64,000 nt of DNA from Prochlorococcus sp. AG-347-J22 (lineage in GTDB: Bacteria; Cyanobacteriota; Cyanobacteriia; PCC-6307; Cyanobiaceae), in the NCBI GenBank assembly GCA_003279005.1, contig QCBY01000003.1:1-64000 (forward strand), given 5' to 3'. The translations under genes were made by a program, and so were the position numbers. The notes under the pieces were generated by a model, which saw only the letters and a list, made by a program, of their open reading frames with translations, was not told where the DNA came from and did no database searches. Position 1 is the first letter of the stretch, and each line of letters starts with the position of its first letter. Of the stretch, positions 28,244 to 36,038 are shown in pieces.

Positions 28244-29053
28244 TTAAGGTTTATATAACCAAAGAATTTTATTAGTTGAATTTACTTCAAAAAATATATA
28301 TTGAATAATCTTCTCAATAATTTTACTTCCAGGTATGAGCCCTAGTATTTTCTTCTTTTTCTTACCAAAAGTTACAGGTTGTATTTTTGGATCGAGCTTC
28401 ACCATCTCTGCTGCAAGCTCCCTTGCGACAAACTCATCTCCAATTTTGTCAACTAATCCAAGATCTTTTGCTTGTGATCCAGTAAAAATTCTTCCATCAG
28501 CAAACTTCTTTACATCTTCAATCAGTAAATTTCTTCCCTCTGCCACAGCTTCAGTAAATTGTTTATAGCTCTCATCAATTAATCCTTGTAAGAGATCTCT
28601 CCCTTCATCACTTAAAGGTTTATCGGGTGAGAGTATATCTTTATAAATCCCACTCTTTACTGTTTCGAACTTAATTCCTATTTTATTCAGAAGTTCAGAC
28701 AAATTATTTCCTCTTATTATTACGCCAATAGAACCCGTTATGGTTCCAGGGTTAGCTACAATTTTATCAGAGGCTACTCCAATATAAACTCCACCAGAAG
28801 CTGATATGTTTCCAAAACTGGCTATTACTTTACAGCCTTTGTCTTTTAATCGTTTAATAGCAGAGTATATTTCTTGGCTATCACCGACGGTGCCCCCGGG
28901 AGAGTCAATTCTTAATATTAGTGCTGGGAATTCCCTATCCTCAATTTGTTTGAGAGCTTTGAGGACTGAAACTCTTGTTGAACTAGTGATTGGCTCATCA
29001 ATTACTATACGAGCCATTCTTTTTTTTGACTTTCGTCTAAAAGGCCAAATCAT
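28244..29053 (-). CDS. sppA: SppA-type signal peptide peptidase / protease IV (short form)
   Basis: 269 residues, the single-domain S49 form. LILRIDSPGGTVGDSQEIY and SASGGVYIGVASDKIVANPGTITGSIGVI hold the conserved region with the nucleophilic Ser in the SASGG segment; a catalytic Lys is expected further on (DKIGDE region). A membrane anchor is weak: the N-terminus is short and basic (MIWPFRRKSKKR), and a hydrophobic patch sits at the C-terminus. It removes residual signal peptides, and in cyanobacteria related proteins have been linked to light acclimation. Just upstream of aroH. Confidence 0.93.
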   Translation of the reverse strand: MIWPFRRKSKKRMARIVIDEPITSSTRVSVLKALKQIEDREFPALILRIDSPGGTVGDSQEIYSAIKRLKDKGCKVIASFGNISASGGVYIGVASDKIVANPGTITGSIGVIIRGNNLSELLNKIGIKFETVKSGIYKDILSPDKPLSDEGRDLLQGLIDESYKQFTEAVAEGRNLLIEDVKKFADGRIFTGSQAKDLGLVDKIGDEFVARELAAEMVKLDPKIQPVTFGKKKKKILGLIPGSKIIEKIIQYIFFEVNSTNKILWLYKP

Positions 29054-29106
29054 TCTTTTAAGGTACTAATTATAAATCTACTTTAAAAAGATTATCAGCA
29101 GACCTA

Positions 29107-30048
29107 ATGAATTCAATCCTAAATTGGTTTTTAATGATACTCCCTTTTGCACTATGGGGGACTTCAATGGCAGCAATGACACCTCTAGTATCTAGTGCTG
29201 GACCTGATTTTGTTGCGTTATTGAGATTACTGCCTGCGGGAATCCTTGTTCTTATTACAACATATTTAGCTAAAAGAGATTTAAAAATTTATAAGTGCGA
29301 TTTGAAGTGGTTCTTAGTTTTTACAATAGTAGACGCAACTTTTTTTCAATTATTTTTAACATATGGGATTTCAGAAACAGGTGCTGGGCTTGGTTCTGTT
29401 TTGATTGATTCTCAACCTTTATTGGTAGCACTCTTGGCAAGGGCAATTTTTGGTAATTTAATTAATCCAATTGGATGGCTTGGTTTACTTTTTGGTTTGG
29501 GGGGAATAGTTTTTTTAGGAGTTCCAGAAGAACTTTTGGGAAATTGGTGGTTAATGTCTGAACAGAATATTAGTGATATTTCATTTAACGTTGGAGAATT
29601 ATGGATGCTTGGAGCATCCCTTGCAATGGCCTTAGGAACAATTTTGATAAAATTCGCATGTACTAAAAGTGATCCAGTTGCAGTGACTGGTTGGCATATG
29701 GTTTTAGGTAGTTTTCCTCTCATTATCAAACATTGCTTGCAAACAAATTTTCAATTGGTTCCAAATTGGTCAATATTTGATTGGGGATTGATGTCATTTG
29801 CAAGTATCTTTGGAGGTGCTTTGGCATATGGATTGTTTTTTTATTTTGCAAATAATAAAGAAATAACGGGGTTTAGCACTCTTGCATTCTTAACCCCAAT
29901 ATTTGCACTTCTTACAGGGGGCGTTTTCTTAAATGAGAGATTAACAATCATTCAATGGATAGGAGTAGTTTTTGTACTATTGTCAGTCTTCTTTGTCAGC
30001 CAGAGAAAGTCTTTATGGGAAATTTCAAATACTAATACTAATATCTAA
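29107..30048 (+). CDS. EamA/DMT-superfamily permease
   Basis: 313 residues with ten predicted hydrophobic helices in two EamA repeats (about 5-140 and 165-300; first repeat opens LPFALWGTSMAAMTPLV, second has LGASLAMALGTILIKFA). Such proteins export or import small metabolites; the substrate cannot be deduced. It is divergent from sppA and 29 bases upstream of the pterin-glucosyltransferase-like gene on the same strand, so they may be co-transcribed. Confidence 0.88.
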   Translation: MNSILNWFLMILPFALWGTSMAAMTPLVSSAGPDFVALLRLLPAGILVLITTYLAKRDLKIYKCDLKWFLVFTIVDATFFQLFLTYGISETGAGLGSVLIDSQPLLVALLARAIFGNLINPIGWLGLLFGLGGIVFLGVPEELLGNWWLMSEQNISDISFNVGELWMLGASLAMALGTILIKFACTKSDPVAVTGWHMVLGSFPLIIKHCLQTNFQLVPNWSIFDWGLMSFASIFGGALAYGLFFYFANNKEITGFSTLAFLTPIFALLTGGVFLNERLTIIQWIGVVFVLLSVFFVSQRKSLWEISNTNTNI

Positions 30049-30077
30049 TTAAACAGCATTGGAAAATAGTTTTACGA

Positions 30078-31169
30078 ATGCATATAGTTTTAATCAGTAC
30101 TCCTATTGGTTTCCTTGGAAGTGGTAAAGGTGGCGGAGTTGAGTTAACTCTTAGTTCGTTAGTAAATGGTTTGCTGGCTAAAGGACACACATTAGATGTA
30201 GTGGCTCCAAAAAATTCAAAATTGTTGGAAGCTAGTAAAAAAGTAAAACTGCATTTTGTTGAAGGAAAGGAGCAAGAAAGCTGGCAACATCAAGATTATT
30301 ACTCTTTGGTAACTATCACTAGTAATTCACTTTTGTCTGGAATGATCGAAAAAGCAATAACAATTGGGAAAAAAGCAGATATAATTTTGAATTTTTCCTA
30401 CGATTGGCTACCAATTTGGATGACTCTAAATATAGATATTCCAATTGCGCATATTATCAGTATGGGTTCTGAAAGTTTTGCGATTAGTAATTTAATTTCA
30501 GATGTTTACTCCAAATATCCTTATAATTTTGCTTTTCATTCAAAGACACAAGCTTCCGATTATCCTTTTATTGAAAATCCAATTGTTGTTGGAAATGGAT
30601 TTAAATTAAGTAATTATATCTTTCAAGATTCTAAGGATGGCCCACTTGGTTGGGTAGGAAGAATAGCACCTGAAAAGGGTTTAGAGGATGCAGCATATGT
30701 AGCAAATGCATTAGGAGAAAAACTAAACGTTTGGGGAATTGTTCAAGATGAGTCATATGCCTTGAAAATAGAAAAATTGTGCTCTCCAGGGATATTAGTG
30801 TGGAAGGGTTTTTTAGAAACAGATAAGTTACAAAAAGAACTTGGAACTTGTAGAGCCTTAATAAACACCCCTAAGTGGAACGAGGCCTACGGAAATGTAG
30901 TAGTAGAAGCTTTGGCATGTGGGGTACCTGTTGTAGCCTATAAAAGGGGTGGCCCTGGTGAAATCATTCAACATGGCAAAACAGGTTTTCTAGCAAAGCC
31001 AGATGATAAACGAAGCCTCTTAGAGTACTTGAGGATTATCAATAAAATTGATCGAAAGTGTTGTAGAGAGTGGGTAGAGAAAAATGCTTCTTCAAATATA
31101 TTCGCTAGTAAAGTTGTGAATTGGCTTAATAAGGTTATTAAGGATAATCAATCTAAAAATTTTCCCTAA
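30078..31169 (+). CDS. GT4 glycosyltransferase, likely UDP-glucose:tetrahydrobiopterin glucosyltransferase
   Basis: 363 residues. The N-terminus ISTPIGFLGSGKGGGVELTL, the middle NFSYDWLPIW and PIAHIISMGS, and LGWVGRIAPEKGLEDA match, as I recall it, the Synechococcus elongatus enzyme BGluT, which glucosylates tetrahydrobiopterin. The donor motif is WNEAYGNVVVEALACGVP. The product in cyanobacteria is a pterin glucoside, proposed to act in UV or phototaxis responses or as an antioxidant. No pterin synthesis genes are adjacent. If the match is wrong it remains a standard GT4 enzyme. Confidence 0.78.
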   Translation: MHIVLISTPIGFLGSGKGGGVELTLSSLVNGLLAKGHTLDVVAPKNSKLLEASKKVKLHFVEGKEQESWQHQDYYSLVTITSNSLLSGMIEKAITIGKKADIILNFSYDWLPIWMTLNIDIPIAHIISMGSESFAISNLISDVYSKYPYNFAFHSKTQASDYPFIENPIVVGNGFKLSNYIFQDSKDGPLGWVGRIAPEKGLEDAAYVANALGEKLNVWGIVQDESYALKIEKLCSPGILVWKGFLETDKLQKELGTCRALINTPKWNEAYGNVVVEALACGVPVVAYKRGGPGEIIQHGKTGFLAKPDDKRSLLEYLRIINKIDRKCCREWVEKNASSNIFASKVVNWLNKVIKDNQSKNFP

Positions 31170-31422
31170 ATGATACTTTTTAAATTTAATAAAGGCTTAA
31201 GTTTCAAAACAAATCTAATTGCTACTAATAAGTTCTTTTTTATAGTTATTTATAAATATTTATTGATACAGGAAGGAGCATTGTTCAAAAATTAAATATT
31301 GATTGTTAATTATCTTGGAATTTATTTTGTGTGAAGAGTCAAAAAAATGATCTAAACGCTTAAGCAGCTAATTTACCAAGTAATGGTTTTAAGCTTATTG
31401 GAAAAATAAACAGGTGGAAATT

Positions 31423-31674
31423 TTAACAAAGCTTTTTTTTAAGCATTTCATTTTTAAGATCATCCAAACTACATTTATTAGGAATTTCTACATTATCAAG
31501 ATTTTCAAGCAACTCTAAATCAATAACTGAGTCTTCTGCTAGAAAACTAAAAACCTCATTAATACTTATCCCCATATCTCTAGCCATTTCTGAAATAAGC
31601 CTTAAAGTATCTCTTCTCACAGAAATTTTAAGATCTACAGGAACATATTCATTTTTAGGATTTACTGACTTCAT
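31423..31674 (-). CDS. Small protein, possibly ribbon-helix-helix
   Basis: 83 residues. The segment VPVDLKISVRRDTLRLISEM followed by ARDMGISINEVFSFLAEDSV fits strand-helix-helix of CopG/RHH-type DNA-binding proteins: alternating hydrophobics in the strand, then two amphipathic helices separated by GIS. The C-terminal third is acidic. No toxin-like partner is adjacent, so it is not an evident antitoxin. Flanked by a 253-base and a 116-base spacer. Probably a conserved picocyanobacterial protein; function unknown. Confidence 0.6.
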   Translation of the reverse strand: MKSVNPKNEYVPVDLKISVRRDTLRLISEMARDMGISINEVFSFLAEDSVIDLELLENLDNVEIPNKCSLDDLKNEMLKKKLC

Positions 31675-31790
31675 ACTATAAATCTTAAGACATTATGTAG
31701 TTATCCGGACATTTTATTTACAATATTCATTAAACATGTATCAACATTTAATAAAAAATTACATATTTTTAGTAATGAGTATGGTTTTAT

Positions 31791-32708
31791 TTAGAAAATA
31801 TTTAGTAGAAATGCTGAAATGGGGATTGTAATTATTGAAATTAAAGTTGTTGTAAAAAGAATTTGTGAGGCAATCTTTTGATTAGTTTTATATGCTTCAG
31901 CCATCAAAATGGTTGAGACAGCAGATGGAGTTCCAGCTTGAAGGACAACTGCTGAAGTCTCGTTAAGATCAAAATTTAAAATTTTACTCACAATAAAAAT
32001 AATTAGAGGCAAAATAAGCAACTTTAATATTATTGAATATTTAATCCCTTCATCAAATTTAGAAAATCTTGCTTTGTTATTTGTGATTATTCCAAGTCTC
32101 GTACCAACAATAACAATTGCAAGGAAAATTACTATTCTTGCTGGGATCCACAGGTAATCACCCAAAATCCTTTCCAAACCAAAAAAATATACGATTAAAA
32201 CACCTATTATTCCTCTTGAGGCAGGACTGTTTAATATCGCTTTTAAAAGTTCCTTAAAATTAATGGTGGTATTTAAGTCTTCTTTTTTTTGAAGAAAGAA
32301 TGGTCCAAAAATCCATGCAAAGAGAGTTGTACCTAAATCAAAACCTATTGTAAAATTAATTGTGTTTGTAGGGAGAAGGGCTATAGCAATTGGGATTCCA
32401 AGAAAAGAAGTATTACCTATTAAACCAGCTAACTGGAAGGAATAGTTAGGCAATTTTGTTTTAAAAAATGAAAAATTATTAATTAGAACTATCAAAAATC
32501 CAATAGAGAAAAAAGCAATTACAGCAGTTTTGATTAAATCTGTATCAATTCCTTCTTTTAATAGAAGGCCCATAACACTTAAAGGGATACCATATCTAAT
32601 AAGAGGAAGAGCAATAGATTCAGAAAGCTTTGGTTTTCTTTTTCCAATAAAAAAACCAAAAATTAAAAAAGGAATAATATTTATAAAGAGAGCGTAAATA
32701 GTATTAAT
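31791..32708 (-). CDS. AEC-family permease, start uncertain (non-ATG)
   Basis: The first ATG is at 32573 and gives 260 residues, which is short for the auxin-efflux-carrier family (about 300, ten helices). The same frame is open upstream to a stop at 32709-32711 and encodes a clear first helix (IYALFINIIPFLIFGFFIG) and KRKPKLSESIALPLIRYGIP, consistent with a family N-terminus. No ATG, GTG or TTG lies in that extension; an ATT at 32708 is the first codon after the stop. GFDLGTTLFAWIFGPF and QAGTPSAVSTILMAEAY are typical AEC segments. Substrate unknown. Confidence 0.8.
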   Translation of the reverse strand: MNTIYALFINIIPFLIFGFFIGKRKPKLSESIALPLIRYGIPLSVMGLLLKEGIDTDLIKTAVIAFFSIGFLIVLINNFSFFKTKLPNYSFQLAGLIGNTSFLGIPIAIALLPTNTINFTIGFDLGTTLFAWIFGPFFLQKKEDLNTTINFKELLKAILNSPASRGIIGVLIVYFFGLERILGDYLWIPARIVIFLAIVIVGTRLGIITNNKARFSKFDEGIKYSIILKLLILPLIIFIVSKILNFDLNETSAVVLQAGTPSAVSTILMAEAYKTNQKIASQILFTTTLISIITIPISAFLLNIF

Positions 32709-32777
32709 TTATTTTTAATAGAATTATCTTACCTTTTTTGTATTAGTGTTATGCACTTTTTTTTAAGCAAATTAAAT

Positions 32778-33008
32778 TTAAATAATTTTCCAAACCGCAT
32801 TTTCCGGAATCAAAGGAGTTTTTGTTAAATCTTCAGGTTCTTTTGTTAGAACACGCCAATTTGGTACTCTACAAGTAACATATGAAGGGCTTTCAATCAA
32901 TATTCCAGGCTTTTCATCAAAAGTGCAACTAAAACCTTCTTTCCAATATCCCCCCTCGTTAAGACTTCCTTTAAACCAAACCCAGCATTTTGAAGTTTTC
33001 AAAGCCAA
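32778..33008 (-). CDS. Conserved small protein of unknown function
   Basis: 76 residues, rich in Trp (five) and aromatic residues, with three Cys, pattern KCWVWFKGSLNEGGYWKEGF, ESPSYVTCRVPNWRV and a C-terminal ENAVWKII. No signal peptide or membrane helix. The unusual composition, so unlike a chance frame in AT-rich DNA, supports a real gene. I do not recognise the family. It is an isolated minus-strand gene between the AEC permease and the SemiSWEET gene. Confidence 0.72.
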   Translation of the reverse strand: MALKTSKCWVWFKGSLNEGGYWKEGFSCTFDEKPGILIESPSYVTCRVPNWRVLTKEPEDLTKTPLIPENAVWKII

Positions 33009-33088
33009 ATTAATATTTAACTTATATTAATAGTGATTTAAACATTTTTGAGGAAATTAATACTTTTACATTTATTAACTATCACTTA

Positions 33089-33367
33089 CTAATATTTTCT
33101 TGCGTAATAAATTTTTGAAATTAATATAAAAAAATTTAACAAAAGGGTAATTATATTTGCAATTAAGATAGGTGATGATGATATAGCGTACCCATAGATG
33201 ATCCAAGATCCTACTCCGCTCATAAACATTATCAAAGTTAATAAAGAGACATCATCAGCTTTTTTAGTCTTTAAGGTTTTAATTAGTTGAGGTAAAAATG
33301 CTGCTGTAGTCAAAATTGCTGCAAAATATCCAAAAAATTCAACATTCAGAGAATACATTATCTGCAT
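33089..33367 (-). CDS. SemiSWEET (MtN3/saliva-type) sugar transporter
   Basis: 92 residues with three hydrophobic helices, a single triple-helix-bundle unit. FGYFAAILTTAAFLPQLIKT carries the PQ motif, KKADDVSLLTLIMF the conserved loop, and GVGSWIIYGY the second and third helix junction with the usual Trp and Tyr. SemiSWEETs dimerise and carry mono- or disaccharides down gradients. Its start overlaps the end of the peroxiredoxin-like gene by 10 bases, so translation is probably coupled. The substrate is not known. Confidence 0.9.
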   Translation of the reverse strand: MQIMYSLNVEFFGYFAAILTTAAFLPQLIKTLKTKKADDVSLLTLIMFMSGVGSWIIYGYAISSSPILIANIITLLLNFFILISKIYYARKY

Positions 33368-34092
33368 TTCTTAAATAAAAAAGATAAGGGATTTCCCATT
33401 TCAGAGGAATAACCGAGGACATCATTGGCAAAATAGTTATAAATAATTTGGTCTTTATCATCTAGAAGAAATGAAGCCCCTCTTTGAGGTAGATATTTAT
33501 TATCAAGGATATAATCATTCCAGTTTTGAATAATTTCTAACATATTATTTAATCTATAAGTAGCTAATTCAAAAGGCCTTAGATAACCATCTCCAAAAGT
33601 GTTTTTGAAGATGACACCAGAAAATTTAATTAAATTAAAGAAGTTTATATTATCTTCATCATGAAAAATTTGTTTTGATTTTCTATCACCCGTATATCCT
33701 CTTATGACCTCCTTTATAGTTTTAAATGAATTTATACCTGATAGCATTATCAACATATTGATCCAACCTCCAAAACCTATATCTACCCCTTCAGAAACCA
33801 TAAGGTCTTGGTGAATTTTATTGTCACAAACTACTTTTAAATTTTTTTTGGAAAATCCTGTAAAATTACAAAATTTTTCTTTACCGACTTCATTGCCTAT
33901 TGCTATTGCAAAAATATCAATGTTTTTATAGATATTACTATTAATAAATTTTTGTAAATCTATTGCATATTCAAAACTATCAAAATCACCCAAGAGTCCC
34001 AATAAAACTATTAATTTATATTTTTTTGAACCCGAAAAGTTAAAGTCTTTAATCAATTTATTGAGTGTTTTTTTTTGATTATTAGTAAGCAT
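33358..34092 (-). CDS. Peroxiredoxin-like (AhpC/TSA-2) family protein
   Basis: 244 residues. The sequence LLGDFDSFEYAIDLQKFI, the FCNFTGF segment, WINMLIMLSGINSFKTIKEV, IRGYTGDRKSKQIF and GYLRPFELATYRLNNMLEII followed by LPQRGASFLLDD follow a cyanobacterial thioredoxin-fold family annotated AhpC/TSA. The peroxidatic Cys position near the N-terminus reads GDFDSFE with no Cys, so classical peroxidase activity is doubtful. It is divergent from isiB with 141 bases between. Function unknown. Confidence 0.8.
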   Translation of the reverse strand: MLTNNQKKTLNKLIKDFNFSGSKKYKLIVLLGLLGDFDSFEYAIDLQKFINSNIYKNIDIFAIAIGNEVGKEKFCNFTGFSKKNLKVVCDNKIHQDLMVSEGVDIGFGGWINMLIMLSGINSFKTIKEVIRGYTGDRKSKQIFHDEDNINFFNLIKFSGVIFKNTFGDGYLRPFELATYRLNNMLEIIQNWNDYILDNKYLPQRGASFLLDDKDQIIYNYFANDVLGYSSEMGNPLSFLFKKCR

Positions 34093-34139
34093 GAATAGTT
34101 TGTTATTAAATTAAAGTACTTGGATAAACTGTATCTAAC

Positions 34140-34161
34140 GTAAATTTGTATAAAAATTTAC
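34140..34161. promoter_or_regulatory. Perfect inverted repeat upstream of isiB, candidate operator
   Basis: Arms GTAAATTT and AAATTTAC (8 bp each) flank a 6-bp spacer GTATAA. It lies 72 bases before the isiB start and 47 bases before the divergent peroxiredoxin-like start. Its size fits a dimeric regulator site. It does not match the classical Fur box well, and AT-rich DNA makes such repeats less rare, so the assignment is tentative. Confidence 0.4.
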
Positions 34162-34233
34162 ATGAAAAAGTTTTTATAGAAATTTATTTATCTTGTTTTA
34201 ATTTTATGATTTTAAAGTAAACAATATCAAGTT

Positions 34234-34758
34234 ATGACAGTAGGAATTTATTACGCAACTACAACAGGAAAAACTGAAGACGTAGCTGATCGCCTTCATA
34301 ATTTTATTTCTTCAGCAGAAGCACCTAAGGATGTTTCCGATGTTGATGATCTATCTGAGTTTGAAGGCCTTGATGGAATTATTTGTGGCATTCCCACATG
34401 GAACACAGGAGCAGACGAGGAAAGGTCTGGAACTGCTTGGGACTCAATATTAGAAGATATTGGTGAGTTAAGTTTGTCAGGGAAAAAGGTCGCTATCTTT
34501 GGCTTAGGGGACTCATCTACCTATACAGAGAATTATTGCGATGCAATGGAAGAATTGCATAGTTATTTCGCAAAAGCAGGAGCCGATATGGTTGGCTATG
34601 TTAACAAGTCTTCTTATACTTTTGATGAATCAAAGAGCGTTATAGGAGAGAACTTTTGTGGATTACCACTTGATGAAGATAGTGAATCTGATTTAACTGA
34701 TTCTCGATTAGAAACATGGGCGTCTCAATTAAAAGGAGAAATACCATCATTGGCGTAA
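34234..34758 (+). CDS. isiB: Flavodoxin
   Basis: 174 residues, long-chain flavodoxin. The phosphate loop TTTGKTEDVAD (about 9-19), the IPTWNTGADEERSG loop (about 54-67) and FGLGDSSTYTENYCDAM near residue 95 are the FMN-binding motifs. It replaces ferredoxin in photosynthetic electron transfer when iron is scarce. The next gene on the same strand is a Pcb antenna, 145 bases on; isiB-pcb neighbours are known in low-light Prochlorococcus, where the pair responds to iron stress. A perfect inverted repeat lies upstream. Confidence 0.97.
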   Translation: MTVGIYYATTTGKTEDVADRLHNFISSAEAPKDVSDVDDLSEFEGLDGIICGIPTWNTGADEERSGTAWDSILEDIGELSLSGKKVAIFGLGDSSTYTENYCDAMEELHSYFAKAGADMVGYVNKSSYTFDESKSVIGENFCGLPLDEDSESDLTDSRLETWASQLKGEIPSLA

Positions 34759-34903
34759 GGCCTTTTAAAAAAATTTGGGTTTACTTTGTAACATTTGTTC
34801 TCCTCGGGTATGTTTTTTTTACAAAAGTATTTAAAACCTGTAAAGATCTTGTAAAAATCAGTCGAAATAGCAATAAGCTCAATTTGCTGTTTATTTAAAT
34901 CAA

Positions 34904-35962
34904 GTGTTACAAAACTACGGAAAAACTGATGTTACCTATGACTGGTATGCAGGAAATTCTGGTGTTGTTGGCCGTTCAGGTAAATTCATAGCTGCTCATG
35001 CTGCTCATGCAGGATTAATGATGTTCTGGGCAGGAGCTTTTGGATTATTTGAATTAGCTCGTTATGACGCCAGCATTCCAATGGGTGCTCAGAAAGCAAT
35101 TGTTTTACCTCACCTAGCAGGTATTGGGATTGGTGGAATAGAAAATGGAGTTATTACAGAACCATACGGAATTGTTGTAATTTGTACATTGCATCTTATT
35201 TTCTCAGCCGTATTAGGTGCTGGAGGATTATTGCATTCCAACAAATTTGCAGGCGATCTTGGAGATTATCCAGAAAATAGTAAGCCACAAAAATTTGACT
35301 TTGAGTGGGATGATCCAGATAAATTGACTTTCATACTTGGACATCATCTAATTTTCTTAGGTATTGGAGCAATAATGTTTGTGGAATGGGCTCGCATTCA
35401 CGGAATTTATGATCCTGCTATTGGTTCAACAAGACAAGTTATTTACAATTTAGATATCTCTGCTATTTGGAATCATCAATTCGATTTCCTTAAAATTGAT
35501 AGTTTAGAAGATATTATGGGTGGTCATGCTTTTGTGGCATTTTTAACTATCATCGGTGGAGTTTTCCATATTTGTACAAAACAATTTGGAGAATATACAG
35601 AATTCAAGGGTAAAGGATTGCTTGGTGCCGAGGCGATTCTTTCTTATTCAGTAGTCGGTGTTTCCTTTATGGCATTTATCGCAGCATTTTGGTGTGCTTC
35701 TAATACAACTATTTATCCTGTTGATCTTTATGGGGAACCATTAAAGCTTCAATTTGAGTTTGCTCCTTATTTTACTGATACTGTAGATTTGGGTTCAGGA
35801 GTATATAGTTCAAGAGCATGGCTTGCTAATGGACACTTCTATTTAGGATTCTTTTTCTTACAAGGGCATTTATGGCATGCGCTAAGAGCTATGGGCTTTG
35901 ATTTTAAGAAAATTGGACAAGCCTTTGACAATATGGAAAATACAAAAATTACACAAAATTAG
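34904..35962 (+). CDS. pcb: Pcb divinyl-chlorophyll a/b antenna protein, iron-stress (IsiA-like) type
   Basis: 352 residues, GTG start giving MLQNYGKTDVTYDWYAGNSG. Six membrane helices of the CP43/IsiA/Pcb family with conserved His ligands (FIAAHAAHAGLMMFWAGAF; ILGHHLIFLG; EDIMGGHAFVAFL; FFLQGHLWHALRAMGFDF). It lacks the long lumenal loop of CP43. Family members bind divinyl chlorophylls and ring photosystem I or II. From memory the sequence is closer to the iron-induced Pcb of low-light strains than to the main high-light PcbA, and its place beside isiB agrees. Followed by a strong terminator. Confidence 0.93.
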   Translation: MLQNYGKTDVTYDWYAGNSGVVGRSGKFIAAHAAHAGLMMFWAGAFGLFELARYDASIPMGAQKAIVLPHLAGIGIGGIENGVITEPYGIVVICTLHLIFSAVLGAGGLLHSNKFAGDLGDYPENSKPQKFDFEWDDPDKLTFILGHHLIFLGIGAIMFVEWARIHGIYDPAIGSTRQVIYNLDISAIWNHQFDFLKIDSLEDIMGGHAFVAFLTIIGGVFHICTKQFGEYTEFKGKGLLGAEAILSYSVVGVSFMAFIAAFWCASNTTIYPVDLYGEPLKLQFEFAPYFTDTVDLGSGVYSSRAWLANGHFYLGFFFLQGHLWHALRAMGFDFKKIGQAFDNMENTKITQN

Positions 35963-35976
35963 TTTTTTTATTTTTT

Positions 35977-36009
35977 AAAAAAACCTCTCCTACAAAGAGA
36001 GGTTTTTTT
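35977..36009 (+). terminator. Rho-independent terminator after pcb
   Basis: A 13-bp stem, AAAAAAACCTCTC with GAGAGGTTTTTTT, encloses the 7-base loop CTACAAA and ends in a seven-T run. It starts 14 bases after the pcb stop, so it closes the isiB-pcb unit. Confidence 0.9.
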
Positions 36010-36038
36010 GTAGAATTGCCTTGTATTTTAAAAAATTA

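Noticed and set aside
34716-34898. 60-codon plus-strand frame with one hydrophobic stretch between isiB and pcb
   Set aside because: It overlaps the end of isiB by 43 bases, has no ribosome site and low-complexity composition; more likely untranslated leader of pcb.
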